A stretch of 58,580 nt of DNA from SIG603 sp044432645 (GTDB lineage Bacteria; Bacillota; Clostridia; Oscillospirales; Acutalibacteraceae): positions 1 to 58,580 of the forward strand of contig JAWXUM010000013.1 in NCBI GenBank assembly GCA_044432645.1, given 5' to 3'. Positions within the stretch are counted from its first letter, which is position 1; each line of letters starts with the position of its first letter. Positions 8,931-17,008 of the stretch are shown in pieces. The translations under genes and the position numbers were made by a program. Under the pieces are notes generated by a model. That model saw nothing but the letters and a program-made list of their open reading frames with translations, had not been told where the DNA came from and made no database searches.

Positions 8931-8958
8931 AGATAAGGGGCGATTTCGCCCCTTATCT
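8931..8958 (-). terminator. Terminator between the kinase and sulfatase genes
   Basis: A perfect 13-bp inverted repeat (arms AGATAAGGGGCGA, 8931-8943, and 8946-8958) sits between two convergent genes. On the minus strand it is followed by TTTTTATATTA, so it mainly ends the sulfatase transcript. On the plus strand the T-tract is weak. The sulfatase stop codon starts inside the arm. Confidence 0.85.
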
Positions 8959-10727
8959 TAAACTTTATCAATATAAACGTAGTAAGCTCCAATGCTTTCT
9001 CCATTTTCTAACATAAACCGGGTTCTTAGAATTTGTTCACCTTTATTAAGGTGGATTTTTGTTTTAGCACTGTACTCTAACAGCTCACAGACTTTTTTAG
9101 TTCCTCCAACAAAAACACTAGCAGAAATTATATTGTAAACTTTACCTTGTGGTTTTTCTTCTTTACATGGCGTTTTAGCTTCAAATAAAGCAGAGCCATT
9201 AAGTGGAAGATTAGCTTCTTTAGGGTAACGCATAAGCTCTAATTCATATTCACCATCGTGTAACACATCAATGCTTATATAACCGTTAGAGTCAATGCCT
9301 TCTCTTATATTATTTTGCGAAAAACACATTTTTGTGCATTCATGCCATACATGTGAAGTTATTTTAACTTTAGAATTGTCCGGTATGAAAATTGGTTTAA
9401 ATTTTATAGCATTATCCACTCTTTCATCATACCAATCTTCATAGTAAAGAGTAAGTTCATTAGCTAAGTCAGTATATTCTTCATAAATATCGTTAAGCTC
9501 TGAAAAATCTTTATCTAAATTGTAGATTTCTGGATTTAAAGTGGTCGTCGAACCAAAAGATTTTATTTGCTCTAAAGCGTTTTGCTTAGTAAATGGCCTA
9601 ACTAATCTCATATTATCACGAAGAACAGTGTAGTCTTTGTATTTTTGTGGCATATCTTTTTGCATATTATGCACAACTAAAGTTCTACCTTTATTTACAT
9701 AAGTTTCACCTTTTTTAAGGCTATCTACACAGCTTATACCGTCTATATCCTGTGGTATATCTATTCCACAAATCTCCAAACAAATCGGTAAAATATCATG
9801 TTGAGAAGTAATACCATCTATTTTTCTAGCTTTACCTAAAATTTCATTTGGTGCATTCAAAAAACAAGCATTTTTATGCGCCCCCTCATAAGTTGTGCCT
9901 TTTTTGCCACGCATATTTGCATTGTAGCCACTTGTTAAATGACCGTTTTCATCAACAGTACAGCCAGTAGCTGTGCCATTGTCACCAAAGAAAATTATTG
10001 TAGTGTTTTCATACTGTCCTATTTCTTTTAAATGCTTAATGAATTTACCAATATTATCATCAATGTTTTCAATCATGCCATAAAATTTTGCTTTATTTTC
10101 ATCGACACCTTTATCTATATATTTTTGATAATATTTAGGCTCAACATTTAATGGGCCGTGAGGTGCATTTGTTGGAATATAGCAAAAAAATGGCTGACCG
10201 TTTTCAGTTTTTTTATCAATAAAATCTAGTCCTAAATTAAACCAAATATCTGTGCAATAGCCTTTAACTTTATGTTCCTTACCATTAAAAAGATAAGTGT
10301 CGTCAAAATAATCATTATTCCAATAGTCTGGTGTTTCACCAATTACGCCACCACCAAAACTTACTGCAGTGTCAAAACCACGGTCTTCAGGCAAATATCC
10401 TACAGTATCGCCTAAATGCCATTTACCAAACATACCAGTAGCATATCCAGCATCTTGAAAATAATTAGCAATAGTTTTAACTTTTGTATCCATATAATAT
10501 CTGCCGTTTAAGGTAGAGTAAACCCCAACGCCAAAAGAATATTTACCAGAAAGAAGACCAGCTCTAGCTGGAGCACATAAAGGGTCTGTATGGAAGTTTT
10601 CAAAAGAAATACCAGTTCTAGCTAAATTATCTAAATTAGGTGTTTTAAGCCAGGGGTTACCGTTAATAGCTATATCACCATAACCTTGGTCGTCAGTAAC
10701 AATTATAACAACATTTTGTTTCTTCAT
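8958..10727 (-). CDS. Type I (formylglycine) sulfatase
   Basis: Hydrolyses sulfate esters. The 589-residue protein starts with VVIIVTDDQGYGD (metal-binding Asp pair) and has the maturation motif C51-A-P-A-R in LCAPARAGLLSG, whose Cys would become formylglycine. The catalytic GKWHLG and a second metal-site FFGDNGT follow. A C-terminal ~150-residue extension rich in beta strands is usual for this branch. No signal peptide is visible, so it appears cytosolic. The ATG at 10727 has GGAG seven bases upstream; a TTG two codons earlier is not needed. No sulfatase-maturing enzyme is encoded in the window. The substrate is unknown. Confidence 0.93.
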   Translation of the reverse strand: MKKQNVVIIVTDDQGYGDIAINGNPWLKTPNLDNLARTGISFENFHTDPLCAPARAGLLSGKYSFGVGVYSTLNGRYYMDTKVKTIANYFQDAGYATGMFGKWHLGDTVGYLPEDRGFDTAVSFGGGVIGETPDYWNNDYFDDTYLFNGKEHKVKGYCTDIWFNLGLDFIDKKTENGQPFFCYIPTNAPHGPLNVEPKYYQKYIDKGVDENKAKFYGMIENIDDNIGKFIKHLKEIGQYENTTIIFFGDNGTATGCTVDENGHLTSGYNANMRGKKGTTYEGAHKNACFLNAPNEILGKARKIDGITSQHDILPICLEICGIDIPQDIDGISCVDSLKKGETYVNKGRTLVVHNMQKDMPQKYKDYTVLRDNMRLVRPFTKQNALEQIKSFGSTTTLNPEIYNLDKDFSELNDIYEEYTDLANELTLYYEDWYDERVDNAIKFKPIFIPDNSKVKITSHVWHECTKMCFSQNNIREGIDSNGYISIDVLHDGEYELELMRYPKEANLPLNGSALFEAKTPCKEEKPQGKVYNIISASVFVGGTKKVCELLEYSAKTKIHLNKGEQILRTRFMLENGESIGAYYVYIDKV

Positions 10728-10756
10728 AATCAATCTCCAATTTATAATTTAATATT

Positions 10757-10785
10757 AGTATACTATAATTATTCGAAAAATTCAA
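10757..10785 (-). promoter_or_regulatory. Promoter of the sulfatase gene
   Basis: On the minus strand, TTGAAT (10780-10785) and TATACT (10757-10762) are 17 bases apart, about 30 bases ahead of the sulfatase start codon. Confidence 0.6.
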
Positions 10786-10856
10786 TATAAAAGTTTGAAT
10801 AAAAAAGATGTAAAATATTATCGTTTTTTGACATGAATTTTAGGTTAATATTAAGG

Positions 10857-10885
10857 TTGACAGTTTGGTTAAATAGTGCTAAGAT
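10857..10885 (+). promoter_or_regulatory. Promoter of the Mrp/Nbp35 gene
   Basis: A perfect -35 TTGACA (10857-10862) is separated by 17 bases from -10 TAAGAT (10880-10885), with an extended TGC just before the -10. It lies 42 bases ahead of the start codon. Confidence 0.75.
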
Positions 10886-10927
10886 TACAACAGTTTATAT
10901 ATTATTTATTACTAAGGAGGATTAATT

Positions 10928-11755
10928 ATGAGTGAATGTACACATAACTGCGAAACTTGCGATCAAAATTGTAGCGAGAGAACAGCTGAAAGTTTTTTAG
11001 AAAAACCACACGAATTATCTAATATAAAAAAAGTTATTGGTGTTGTAAGCGGAAAAGGTGGCGTTGGCAAATCATTGGTAACTGGCTTGTCAGCTGTTAT
11101 ATCTAAAAGAGCTGGATATAAAACAGCTATTTTAGATGCCGATATTACAGGACCATCTATTCCAAAAATGTTTGGTGTTCATGAAAAAGCATCAGGCAAT
11201 GATAGTGGATTGTTCCCTGCAAAAACTGCTGGTGAGCTTGAAATTATGTCACTTAACCTTTTAACAGAAAATGAAACAGACCCTGTAATTTGGCGTGGTC
11301 CTGTTATAGCTGGTGTTGTTAAACAATTCTGGACAGATGTAATGTGGGGAGATGTAGACTTTATGTTTATAGATATGCCTCCAGGTACTGGTGACGTTCC
11401 ACTAACTGTTTTCCAATCTATCCCAGTTGATGGAATTATTATTGTTGCTTCACCTCAAGAACTAGTTTCTATGATTGTTGAAAAAGCAGTAAAAATGGCT
11501 CAAATGATGAATATCCCTATTTTGGGTTTAGTAGAAAATATGAGCTATGTAAAATGTCCAGATTGTGGCAAAGAAATTAAAATTTTTGGTGAAAGTCATA
11601 TCGACGAAATAGCTAAAGATAATGGACTTTCTGTAATCGGTAGAATTCCTGTAGAACCTAAACTAGCAGCATGGTGTGACGCTGGTACTTTAGAATTATT
11701 CGAAGGCAATTGGCTTGATAGCATGATAGATATTTTAGACCAACTAAATAAATAA
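10928..11755 (+). CDS. Mrp/Nbp35-family P-loop ATPase, iron-sulfur cluster carrier
   Basis: A 275-residue cytosolic ATPase thought to bind and transfer 4Fe-4S clusters to target enzymes. The N-terminus has four cysteines (C4, C8, C11, C15), the Nbp35-type motif rather than the plain Mrp form. The deviant Walker A is SGKGGVGKSLVTG near residue 40, Walker B is MFIDMPPGTGD, and a C-P-D-C pair near residue 207 is the conserved cluster-bridging CxxC. It has a strong ribosome binding site (AAGGAGG), its own promoter and its own terminator, so it is monocistronic. The abundance of Fe-S and radical enzymes nearby fits its role. Confidence 0.95.
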   Translation: MSECTHNCETCDQNCSERTAESFLEKPHELSNIKKVIGVVSGKGGVGKSLVTGLSAVISKRAGYKTAILDADITGPSIPKMFGVHEKASGNDSGLFPAKTAGELEIMSLNLLTENETDPVIWRGPVIAGVVKQFWTDVMWGDVDFMFIDMPPGTGDVPLTVFQSIPVDGIIIVASPQELVSMIVEKAVKMAQMMNIPILGLVENMSYVKCPDCGKEIKIFGESHIDEIAKDNGLSVIGRIPVEPKLAAWCDAGTLELFEGNWLDSMIDILDQLNK

Positions 11756-11761
11756 TTATAT

Positions 11762-11795
11762 AAAAAGAAGTGAATTTGTTTGTTCACTTCTTTTT
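11762..11795 (+). terminator. Terminator of the Mrp/Nbp35 gene
   Basis: AAAAAGAAGTGAA (11762-11774) pairs perfectly with TTCACTTCTTTTT (11783-11795), seven bases after the stop codon. Confidence 0.85.
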
Positions 11796-11797
11796 AT

Positions 11798-11826
11798 TTG
11801 ACAAAATTTGAATATTGAGTTATTAT
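11798..11826 (+). promoter_or_regulatory. Promoter of the GNAT gene
   Basis: -35 TTGACA (11798-11803), 17-base spacer, -10 TATTAT (11821-11826), immediately after the previous terminator and 27 bases ahead of the start codon. Confidence 0.75.
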
Positions 11827-11852
11827 TTATTTAATAAAAAGCGAGGTGAAAA

Positions 11853-12362
11853 ATGAAATATAGATTAGCTAATTTGAATGATTTACCAAAACTAAAATCT
11901 TTTTTTAAAGATGTAGTGAAAGATATGTATAAAAATAATATCACAATTTGGGGAGATTATTACCCTTATGAAGTTTTGCATATAGACATAAATTTAAATC
12001 GTCTTTATATATTACATGAAAACGAAAAATTCATATCAGTTTTTGCACTGTGTAGGGAAGAGGGTCAAAAAGAATATGTTAATTGGAAAGACAAAAACGC
12101 AAATGCTTTATATATCTATCGCCTAGCTGTTCATCCTGATTTATTAGGTAAATCGATAGCTACTGTGGTGATAAATTACGCTTTAGAACTAACAAAACAG
12201 TTTCAATGTGAATATTTAAGACTTTTAGTAGTGGATAATAATTTACCAGCTTTAAAATTATACGAGAAAATTAATTTTAATTTAGTAACGGGTACGTATA
12301 AGCAAACAATGCATGACGGAGTAGTATTAACAGAATATGGTTTTGAGAAAAAAATAGTGTAG
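11853..12362 (+). CDS. GNAT-family N-acetyltransferase
   Basis: A 169-residue acetyl-CoA-dependent acyltransferase of unknown substrate. It begins MKYRLANLNDLPKLKSFF, a common GNAT opening. The acetyl-CoA region is around residues 90-110 (IYRLAVHPDLLGKSIATVVINYAL), where the usual Q/RxxGxG/A loop is degenerate (LLGKSIA). The C-terminal DNNLPALKLYEKINFNLV is typical. The ribosome binding site GAGG precedes the ATG. It is monocistronic and convergent with rnmV. Confidence 0.88.
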   Translation: MKYRLANLNDLPKLKSFFKDVVKDMYKNNITIWGDYYPYEVLHIDINLNRLYILHENEKFISVFALCREEGQKEYVNWKDKNANALYIYRLAVHPDLLGKSIATVVINYALELTKQFQCEYLRLLVVDNNLPALKLYEKINFNLVTGTYKQTMHDGVVLTEYGFEKKIV

Positions 12363-12382
12363 AAATAACTACACTATTTTTT
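12349..12382. terminator. Bidirectional terminator between the GNAT gene and rnmV
   Basis: AAAAAATAGTGTAG (12349-12362) pairs perfectly with CTACACTATTTTTT (12369-12382), a 14-bp stem with a six-base loop, A-rich on one side and T-rich on the other. It overlaps the last codons of both convergent genes, so each strand has a hairpin plus T-run. Confidence 0.85.
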
Positions 12383-12934
12383 AAAAATTTCTTCAATTGT
12401 TTCTACATTGCTATTCATGTACTTAAGTAAATCTTTATTGTTTAAATAAATAGGAAGACCTAATTTTTTTAGGAAGTCTTCCTTTTTTTCTTTGCAATTT
12501 TCAGTACCGGTTAAACCTAAAGCGTATAAGTCAGAAGTTTTATAAATGTTATCGCTTTTGCTAATTTGACTAATATTTTGAAGTGATTTTAAAATTTCTT
12601 CTATCGGAACACCCTCTACACCGAGTAAACCTTCGGCTGATGCTGAAGCTTTTCGCTTCTCCTTTCCTTTAATAGGATTAACATAAGCCTGTTTAATTTG
12701 CTCATTTGGAATAAAAGATTTAAGGTGATTTCTAATCAAAAAACCAGCAGAATCGCTATCGGTTAAAATAATAATACCACGTTCGTTAGCAATTTTTTTT
12801 ATGTATTTTTTTTGCTCTTCATCTTTAAAAATTCTAAAACCTTTGGTTTCAATTATAATAGTATCAACAATTAAGCTAAGTTTTTGTTTGTCGTACTTGC
12901 CCTCAACAATAATTGCCTCTTTAATTTTTATCAA
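12374..12934 (-). CDS. rnmV: Ribonuclease M5
   Basis: Toprim-domain nuclease that matures the ends of 5S rRNA in Bacillota. The 186-residue protein has the Toprim signatures IIVEGKYDK (catalytic Glu11) and ILTDSDSAG, followed by the family's YVNPIKGKEKRKASASAEGL stretch. The length is normal. Its ATG overlaps the end of holA by four bases (ATGA), so it is the last gene of the alaS-to-rnmV cluster. Confidence 0.95.
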   Translation of the reverse strand: MIKIKEAIIVEGKYDKQKLSLIVDTIIIETKGFRIFKDEEQKKYIKKIANERGIIILTDSDSAGFLIRNHLKSFIPNEQIKQAYVNPIKGKEKRKASASAEGLLGVEGVPIEEILKSLQNISQISKSDNIYKTSDLYALGLTGTENCKEKKEDFLKKLGLPIYLNNKDLLKYMNSNVETIEEIFKK

Positions 12935-13971
12935 AGCTGTTCTCCTTTACATACAAGAAGTAATTTTGCTATAAGCTCTTCAAGTACAATTCTTTTTGAT
13001 ATTTTAGAGCTCTTTAAAAGCAAGTCGCTTTCAACTAGTAAATCTAAACATTTGTTAAGTTTTTCGTTTGAGAAATTTTTCAAATCTTTTTCACAATTTG
13101 TAAGCACAAATGAATTATTTTTATATTCGCCATACTCAGTAGGGGCTAAAGCGTTTTTACCAGATTCAAGTGCAGCACGAACTCTGTATAAATTTACAAA
13201 ATTATCAGAAATTCTTGGCAGAATTTGCTCTGGTTTTTGTCCATTGTTAAGTAGAATTTCCAAAAGAGAATAAGCGTTTTTTAAATCACTTTTTATAATA
13301 GATTTAATGAGTATATAAACTGTAGTTTCTAGATTTTTAACTACAATATTTTCAATCATTTCGGTAGTTATTTCTGATTTTTGTGCAAAAGTAGAAAGTT
13401 TAGTTACCTCGTTGAATAAATTATTCATATCACTACCGACATATTGTTGAATTTTTTCAGCATTATATTTAGATATTGTACATGAATTATCAGTAGCAGT
13501 TTTTTGTATGAATTTAGTTAAATCATAAGTAGTAAGTGTATCGAAATTTACAGCAATACCGATGTCTGTGATTTTTTTTATGAATTTTTTCCATCTATTA
13601 TCTTGTTTAAAATTAATAGTTGGGTAAGTGAAAATTAAAATTGTACTTGGGTTTAAGTCTTCCAAAAGTTCATTTAGTTTATTAATTTCAGTTTCTTTTT
13701 TAGTTTTAAGGTCATAATCTTTTACAATAACAAGTTTATTTTCAGAAAAAAAAGGCATACCAAAAACAGCATCAGCGATGTCATCGACTTCGCTAGTATC
13801 ACTGAATTCATGGTAATTAAAAACTTTGTCACCTGAAATTGGCACCTTTTTTTCAAGTATCACTTGCAGTTTTTTAAGGAAGTATTTTTCTTGACCATAA
13901 AGTATGTAGACGTTTTCTAGCTTGTTTGTTTTTAAATATTTGTTAAATTCGCTGCCTTTAATTTGTGGCAT
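12931..13971 (-). CDS. holA: DNA polymerase III delta subunit
   Basis: Clamp-loader subunit that opens the sliding clamp. The 346-residue protein has the HolA opening (YILYGQEKYFLKK near residue 20), the region LVIVKDYDL, and an all-helical C-terminal domain with QKPEQILPRISDNFVNLYRV, typical of Bacillota HolA. It starts one base into the comEC stop and overlaps rnmV by four bases. A comEC-holA adjacency is common in low-GC Gram-positive bacteria. Confidence 0.95.
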   Translation of the reverse strand: MPQIKGSEFNKYLKTNKLENVYILYGQEKYFLKKLQVILEKKVPISGDKVFNYHEFSDTSEVDDIADAVFGMPFFSENKLVIVKDYDLKTKKETEINKLNELLEDLNPSTILIFTYPTINFKQDNRWKKFIKKITDIGIAVNFDTLTTYDLTKFIQKTATDNSCTISKYNAEKIQQYVGSDMNNLFNEVTKLSTFAQKSEITTEMIENIVVKNLETTVYILIKSIIKSDLKNAYSLLEILLNNGQKPEQILPRISDNFVNLYRVRAALESGKNALAPTEYGEYKNNSFVLTNCEKDLKNFSNEKLNKCLDLLVESDLLLKSSKISKRIVLEELIAKLLLVCKGEQL

Positions 13972-16022
13972 TAATATATCCTCCTTATGTTAAAATTTTC
14001 ATTAAATGTTACACATATAGCACTGCTTTCAGTGTTAATATAAGTACCACTTGTTGTGTATTCATCATCGTTTATATATGAAAAAGTAATATCTGCATTA
14101 ATTTTGGTTTCACTTAAATTAATAGCAATGTCGCAGTAAAGCTGGGTGCTTGTTATATCAACTGAACTTATTATAACAGTTTTTTCATTATATTCAAGAG
14201 TAATAAGCTGATTTTCAAATGCAGTTCCAATTTTAATATCTTCAAAAATAACATCATTATTAAAAATTGTTATATTATAATCTTCTGCTAAATCTAACAT
14301 TATATCACTTTGTGCAGTTTCGCTTGATAGTACATATATATTTTCTATTCCATAATCGTCTAAAATATATGTTACCAAGTAACTTTGGTAGCCATCAGCG
14401 CTTAAAATTAATGCCTCATCGCCTTTAGAAATAAAGCTAAAAGTTTCCTCGCCAGAATCCAAAATTAAAAGCCTAGCTTCGTTTTTAAGCTGATATAAAG
14501 TTACTGCATAACTTGAAAAAATCATAGTCAGTACAGCTGAAATAGCTATAACTTTTAGTTTAAATGTCGGCTCATATAAAAAACTTATGCCAACTATTAA
14601 CATAATACCTATAAATAGTAACACAGAGCGTATGTCAGGAAGTACAGGAATTTTAGCACCAATTATTGCTATTTTTTCAGTTACAAACAAAATTATTTCT
14701 ATAAATATATCAATTATTACTGATACAGGAGCTGTGAGTATACTTAAAAAAGGAATAAAACTTATACTTATACAAATGAAAGTTAAAACTAATATAGCAG
14801 TTGTTGGGAACGCAAGCAAAGTACAAGTTATCAAACTAAGTGGGTTGATTGTTCCATAAACGTATAGAAGTAAAGGCGTTATAAATAAAAATGCCGATAA
14901 AGTAACCGAGAAAGCACTTATTATAAATTTAAGTAAAGCATTTGTTTTTTCCTTAATTAATGCGTTATTAATTTTTTCGTACAGCAGTATTATTCCAGAA
15001 GTTGCTGTAACTGAAAGTAAAAAACCTATGTCAGCTGATGAATATGGGTTAAATAAACATATTAGCATGACTGTGAAACCTAAAGTGTTTAAATTATCGC
15101 CGTCTTCTCCTAGTATGTTAGATACAATTAAAATCAAAAACATGATTCCACTTCTCAAAGTGCTTTTGCTCATGCCAGTTATTACAATATATATCAAAAT
15201 GATTGGAATTAAAATGAAATAAACAGTCTTAAGTGGAATTTGTACTTTAGTTAAAACATTAAGAAATATTCCCATAATTATTGTAAGGTGCATACCAGAA
15301 ACTACTAATATGTGATTAACACCTGCTAAGCGAAAATTCGAGTAAATTTCATCTGATAAATCATCTTTATTTCCCAAAAGCATAGCAGAAACAACATCAG
15401 CATTATCATCACTAAAAATAATATTAACCTTTTCTTCCAGTGCGTTTTTTAGTTTATATAAATAGCTTTCTATAGGAATATCGTCGTTAGCAGTTATTAT
15501 ATCGCTATAATAAACCATGCTTGCTTCGAGTGAAATATTATTACTATAAGCTGAAAGCCTTGAAAAACTACCTTGTTCACTTGCTAAAGCTTTAAAAGTA
15601 ACCTGACATGAAATATAATCAAAATCATTAAAAATAAGTGGATAATTAGAAGACATTTCTATATTAAAATTATTATCAAGTTCTGTTCCATCTACTTCTA
15701 AAACCTCAACTAAATAGTAAGATTTACCATAAGCTTCATCACTAAGTTCTTTTATAATACCTTTTATTTCCAAAGTTTCACCTATATAGTCTGCATATGG
15801 AGTTATGTAAATTAAATTTGCTAAAAGGCATAAACTAAGTCCTAACACAAAACCGAAAATAGACAATTTTGTCGGAGTTAAATCCATTTTCTTTATAGTA
15901 AAAACAATAAATAAAAAAGTTAAAATAAGCATTATTGTTATAATTGCAGTGTTACTTAAAACAAAAGCGACCAAAAGCCCAAGTAGACACGAAAATCCAA
16001 TGTAGGCAAATGGTCGGTTCAT
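13971..16022 (-). CDS. comEC: ComEC/Rec2-type DNA uptake channel with reduced C-terminal domain
   Basis: Membrane protein (683 residues) that moves single-stranded DNA into the cell in competent bacteria. N-terminal membrane segments and a DUF4131-like soluble region are followed by the competence-domain signature AGVNHILVVSGMHLTIIMG near residue 235 and many hydrophobic helices to about residue 500. The C-terminal ~170 residues occupy the place of the metallo-beta-lactamase-like domain (starting LLILDSGEETF) but I cannot find the HxHxDH metal motif, so this part is probably catalytically dead. No other competence genes are in the window. It is cotranscribed with apt upstream and holA downstream. 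Confidence 0.9.
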   Translation of the reverse strand: MNRPFAYIGFSCLLGLLVAFVLSNTAIITIMLILTFLFIVFTIKKMDLTPTKLSIFGFVLGLSLCLLANLIYITPYADYIGETLEIKGIIKELSDEAYGKSYYLVEVLEVDGTELDNNFNIEMSSNYPLIFNDFDYISCQVTFKALASEQGSFSRLSAYSNNISLEASMVYYSDIITANDDIPIESYLYKLKNALEEKVNIIFSDDNADVVSAMLLGNKDDLSDEIYSNFRLAGVNHILVVSGMHLTIIMGIFLNVLTKVQIPLKTVYFILIPIILIYIVITGMSKSTLRSGIMFLILIVSNILGEDGDNLNTLGFTVMLICLFNPYSSADIGFLLSVTATSGIILLYEKINNALIKEKTNALLKFIISAFSVTLSAFLFITPLLLYVYGTINPLSLITCTLLAFPTTAILVLTFICISISFIPFLSILTAPVSVIIDIFIEIILFVTEKIAIIGAKIPVLPDIRSVLLFIGIMLIVGISFLYEPTFKLKVIAISAVLTMIFSSYAVTLYQLKNEARLLILDSGEETFSFISKGDEALILSADGYQSYLVTYILDDYGIENIYVLSSETAQSDIMLDLAEDYNITIFNNDVIFEDIKIGTAFENQLITLEYNEKTVIISSVDITSTQLYCDIAINLSETKINADITFSYINDDEYTTSGTYINTESSAICVTFNENFNIRRIY

Positions 16023-16034
16023 AATACGTACTCC

Positions 16035-16577
16035 TTATTTAAAGAAAAGTGGTAGTGGCTCTAAATAAATTATATCTTTTCTCAGGGTAGCGTCGCCCTC
16101 GGCAAGTACACAAGCTTTGCCAACAACATTGCAGTCTATACCCTCAATTAATTTTTCGATAGCGATTAGCGATTCGCCAGTGCTTACAACGTCATCAACT
16201 ATTAAAACTTTTTTGCTTTTAAGCTTTTCACAGTCATCTTCTGACAAATAAAGTGACTGAACATTTGCAGTAGTAATTGACTTAACTTCTACTTTAATGC
16301 AGTTTGTCATATAGGCTTTGACGCCTTTTCTAGCAACTACATAGTCAGAATTTGTTTGTCTAGCCATTTCATAAGCTAGTGGAATACCTTTTGTTTCGGC
16401 TGTTAAAACAACGTCAAAAGTTTCACATTTCTCAATTAAAGCTTTAGCAGATGCTACTGTTACTTCAACATCACCAAACATAACAAAACCTGCTATGTCA
16501 AGAGTGTCGCTGATTGGACAAATTGGCAAGTCACGGTTGCAACCAGCAATTGTCATATTATAAAATTGTTTGCTCAT
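16035..16577 (-). CDS. apt: Adenine phosphoribosyltransferase-like type I PRTase
   Basis: A 180-residue cytosolic salvage enzyme. The PRPP loop VLIVDDVVSTGESL lies near residue 125, with the hood/flexible-loop region ETKGIPLAYEMARQ and VVARKGVKAYM upstream. The length and the layout match Apt, but the N-terminal third is divergent and xanthine PRTase or another family PRTase cannot be excluded. It lies between HIT and comEC in the alaS cluster; HIT and Apt both act on purine nucleotides. Confidence 0.78.
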   Translation of the reverse strand: MSKQFYNMTIAGCNRDLPICPISDTLDIAGFVMFGDVEVTVASAKALIEKCETFDVVLTAETKGIPLAYEMARQTNSDYVVARKGVKAYMTNCIKVEVKSITTANVQSLYLSEDDCEKLKSKKVLIVDDVVSTGESLIAIEKLIEGIDCNVVGKACVLAEGDATLRKDIIYLEPLPLFFK

Positions 16578-16613
16578 TTTTTACTCCTGTTTTCACGCAA
16601 TGCACACTGCACA

Positions 16614-16661
16614 TTTTCTACGAATACAAAATTGTTTCGTAGAAAACGTCCATCGGGCGTT
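16614..16661 (-). terminator. Two hairpins between HIT and apt genes, probable terminator or attenuator
   Basis: On the minus strand the HIT stop is followed by AACGCCC-GAT-GGACGTT (arms 16655-16661 and 16645-16651) running into TTTTC. A second, 11-bp hairpin (TTCGTAGAAAA 16636-16646 with TTTTCTACGAA 16614-16624) overlaps it. The T-tract is short, so partial read-through into apt is likely. Confidence 0.55.
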
Positions 16662-16666
16662 CTTAT

Positions 16667-17005
16667 TTATGCCATATTTCCTTTTAATTGTTTTCCACCT
16701 AATATATGAAAGTGCAAGTGCTTTACACTTTGGCAACCATGCTCGCCAACATTAGTGACAAGTCTATAGCCTTTACAAAGGTCTAGAGCTTTACTTATTT
16801 TAGCTACAGCTGTAAAGCACTTGCCTATTACAAGCTCTGTTTCTTCACTAGCTTCATCGGCTGATGTAATGTGCATTTTCGGTATTACTAAAATATGAAC
16901 AGGTGCTTGAGGTTCAAGGTCGTAAAAAGCTAAAACATCATCATCTTCATATACTTTTTTAGATGGAATTTCTCCAGATACTATTTTACAAAAAATACAA
17001 TCCAT
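16667..17005 (-). CDS. HIT-family (HINT-like) nucleotide hydrolase
   Basis: A 112-residue purine nucleoside phosphoramidase-type protein. It starts with the zinc-site-like MDCIFCKIVSGEIPSKKVYE and has the histidine triad HLHFHILGG near residue 98, preceded by LVTNVGEHGCQSVKHLH. Length and motifs match bacterial HinT. The start lies three bases after the alaS stop, so it is translationally linked to alaS. Confidence 0.95.
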   Translation of the reverse strand: MDCIFCKIVSGEIPSKKVYEDDDVLAFYDLEPQAPVHILVIPKMHITSADEASEETELVIGKCFTAVAKISKALDLCKGYRLVTNVGEHGCQSVKHLHFHILGGKQLKGNMA

Positions 17006-17008
17006 AAA

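Noticed and set aside
14587..15222. Plus-strand ORFs inside comEC
   Set aside because: Antisense shadows of hydrophobic codons in comEC.
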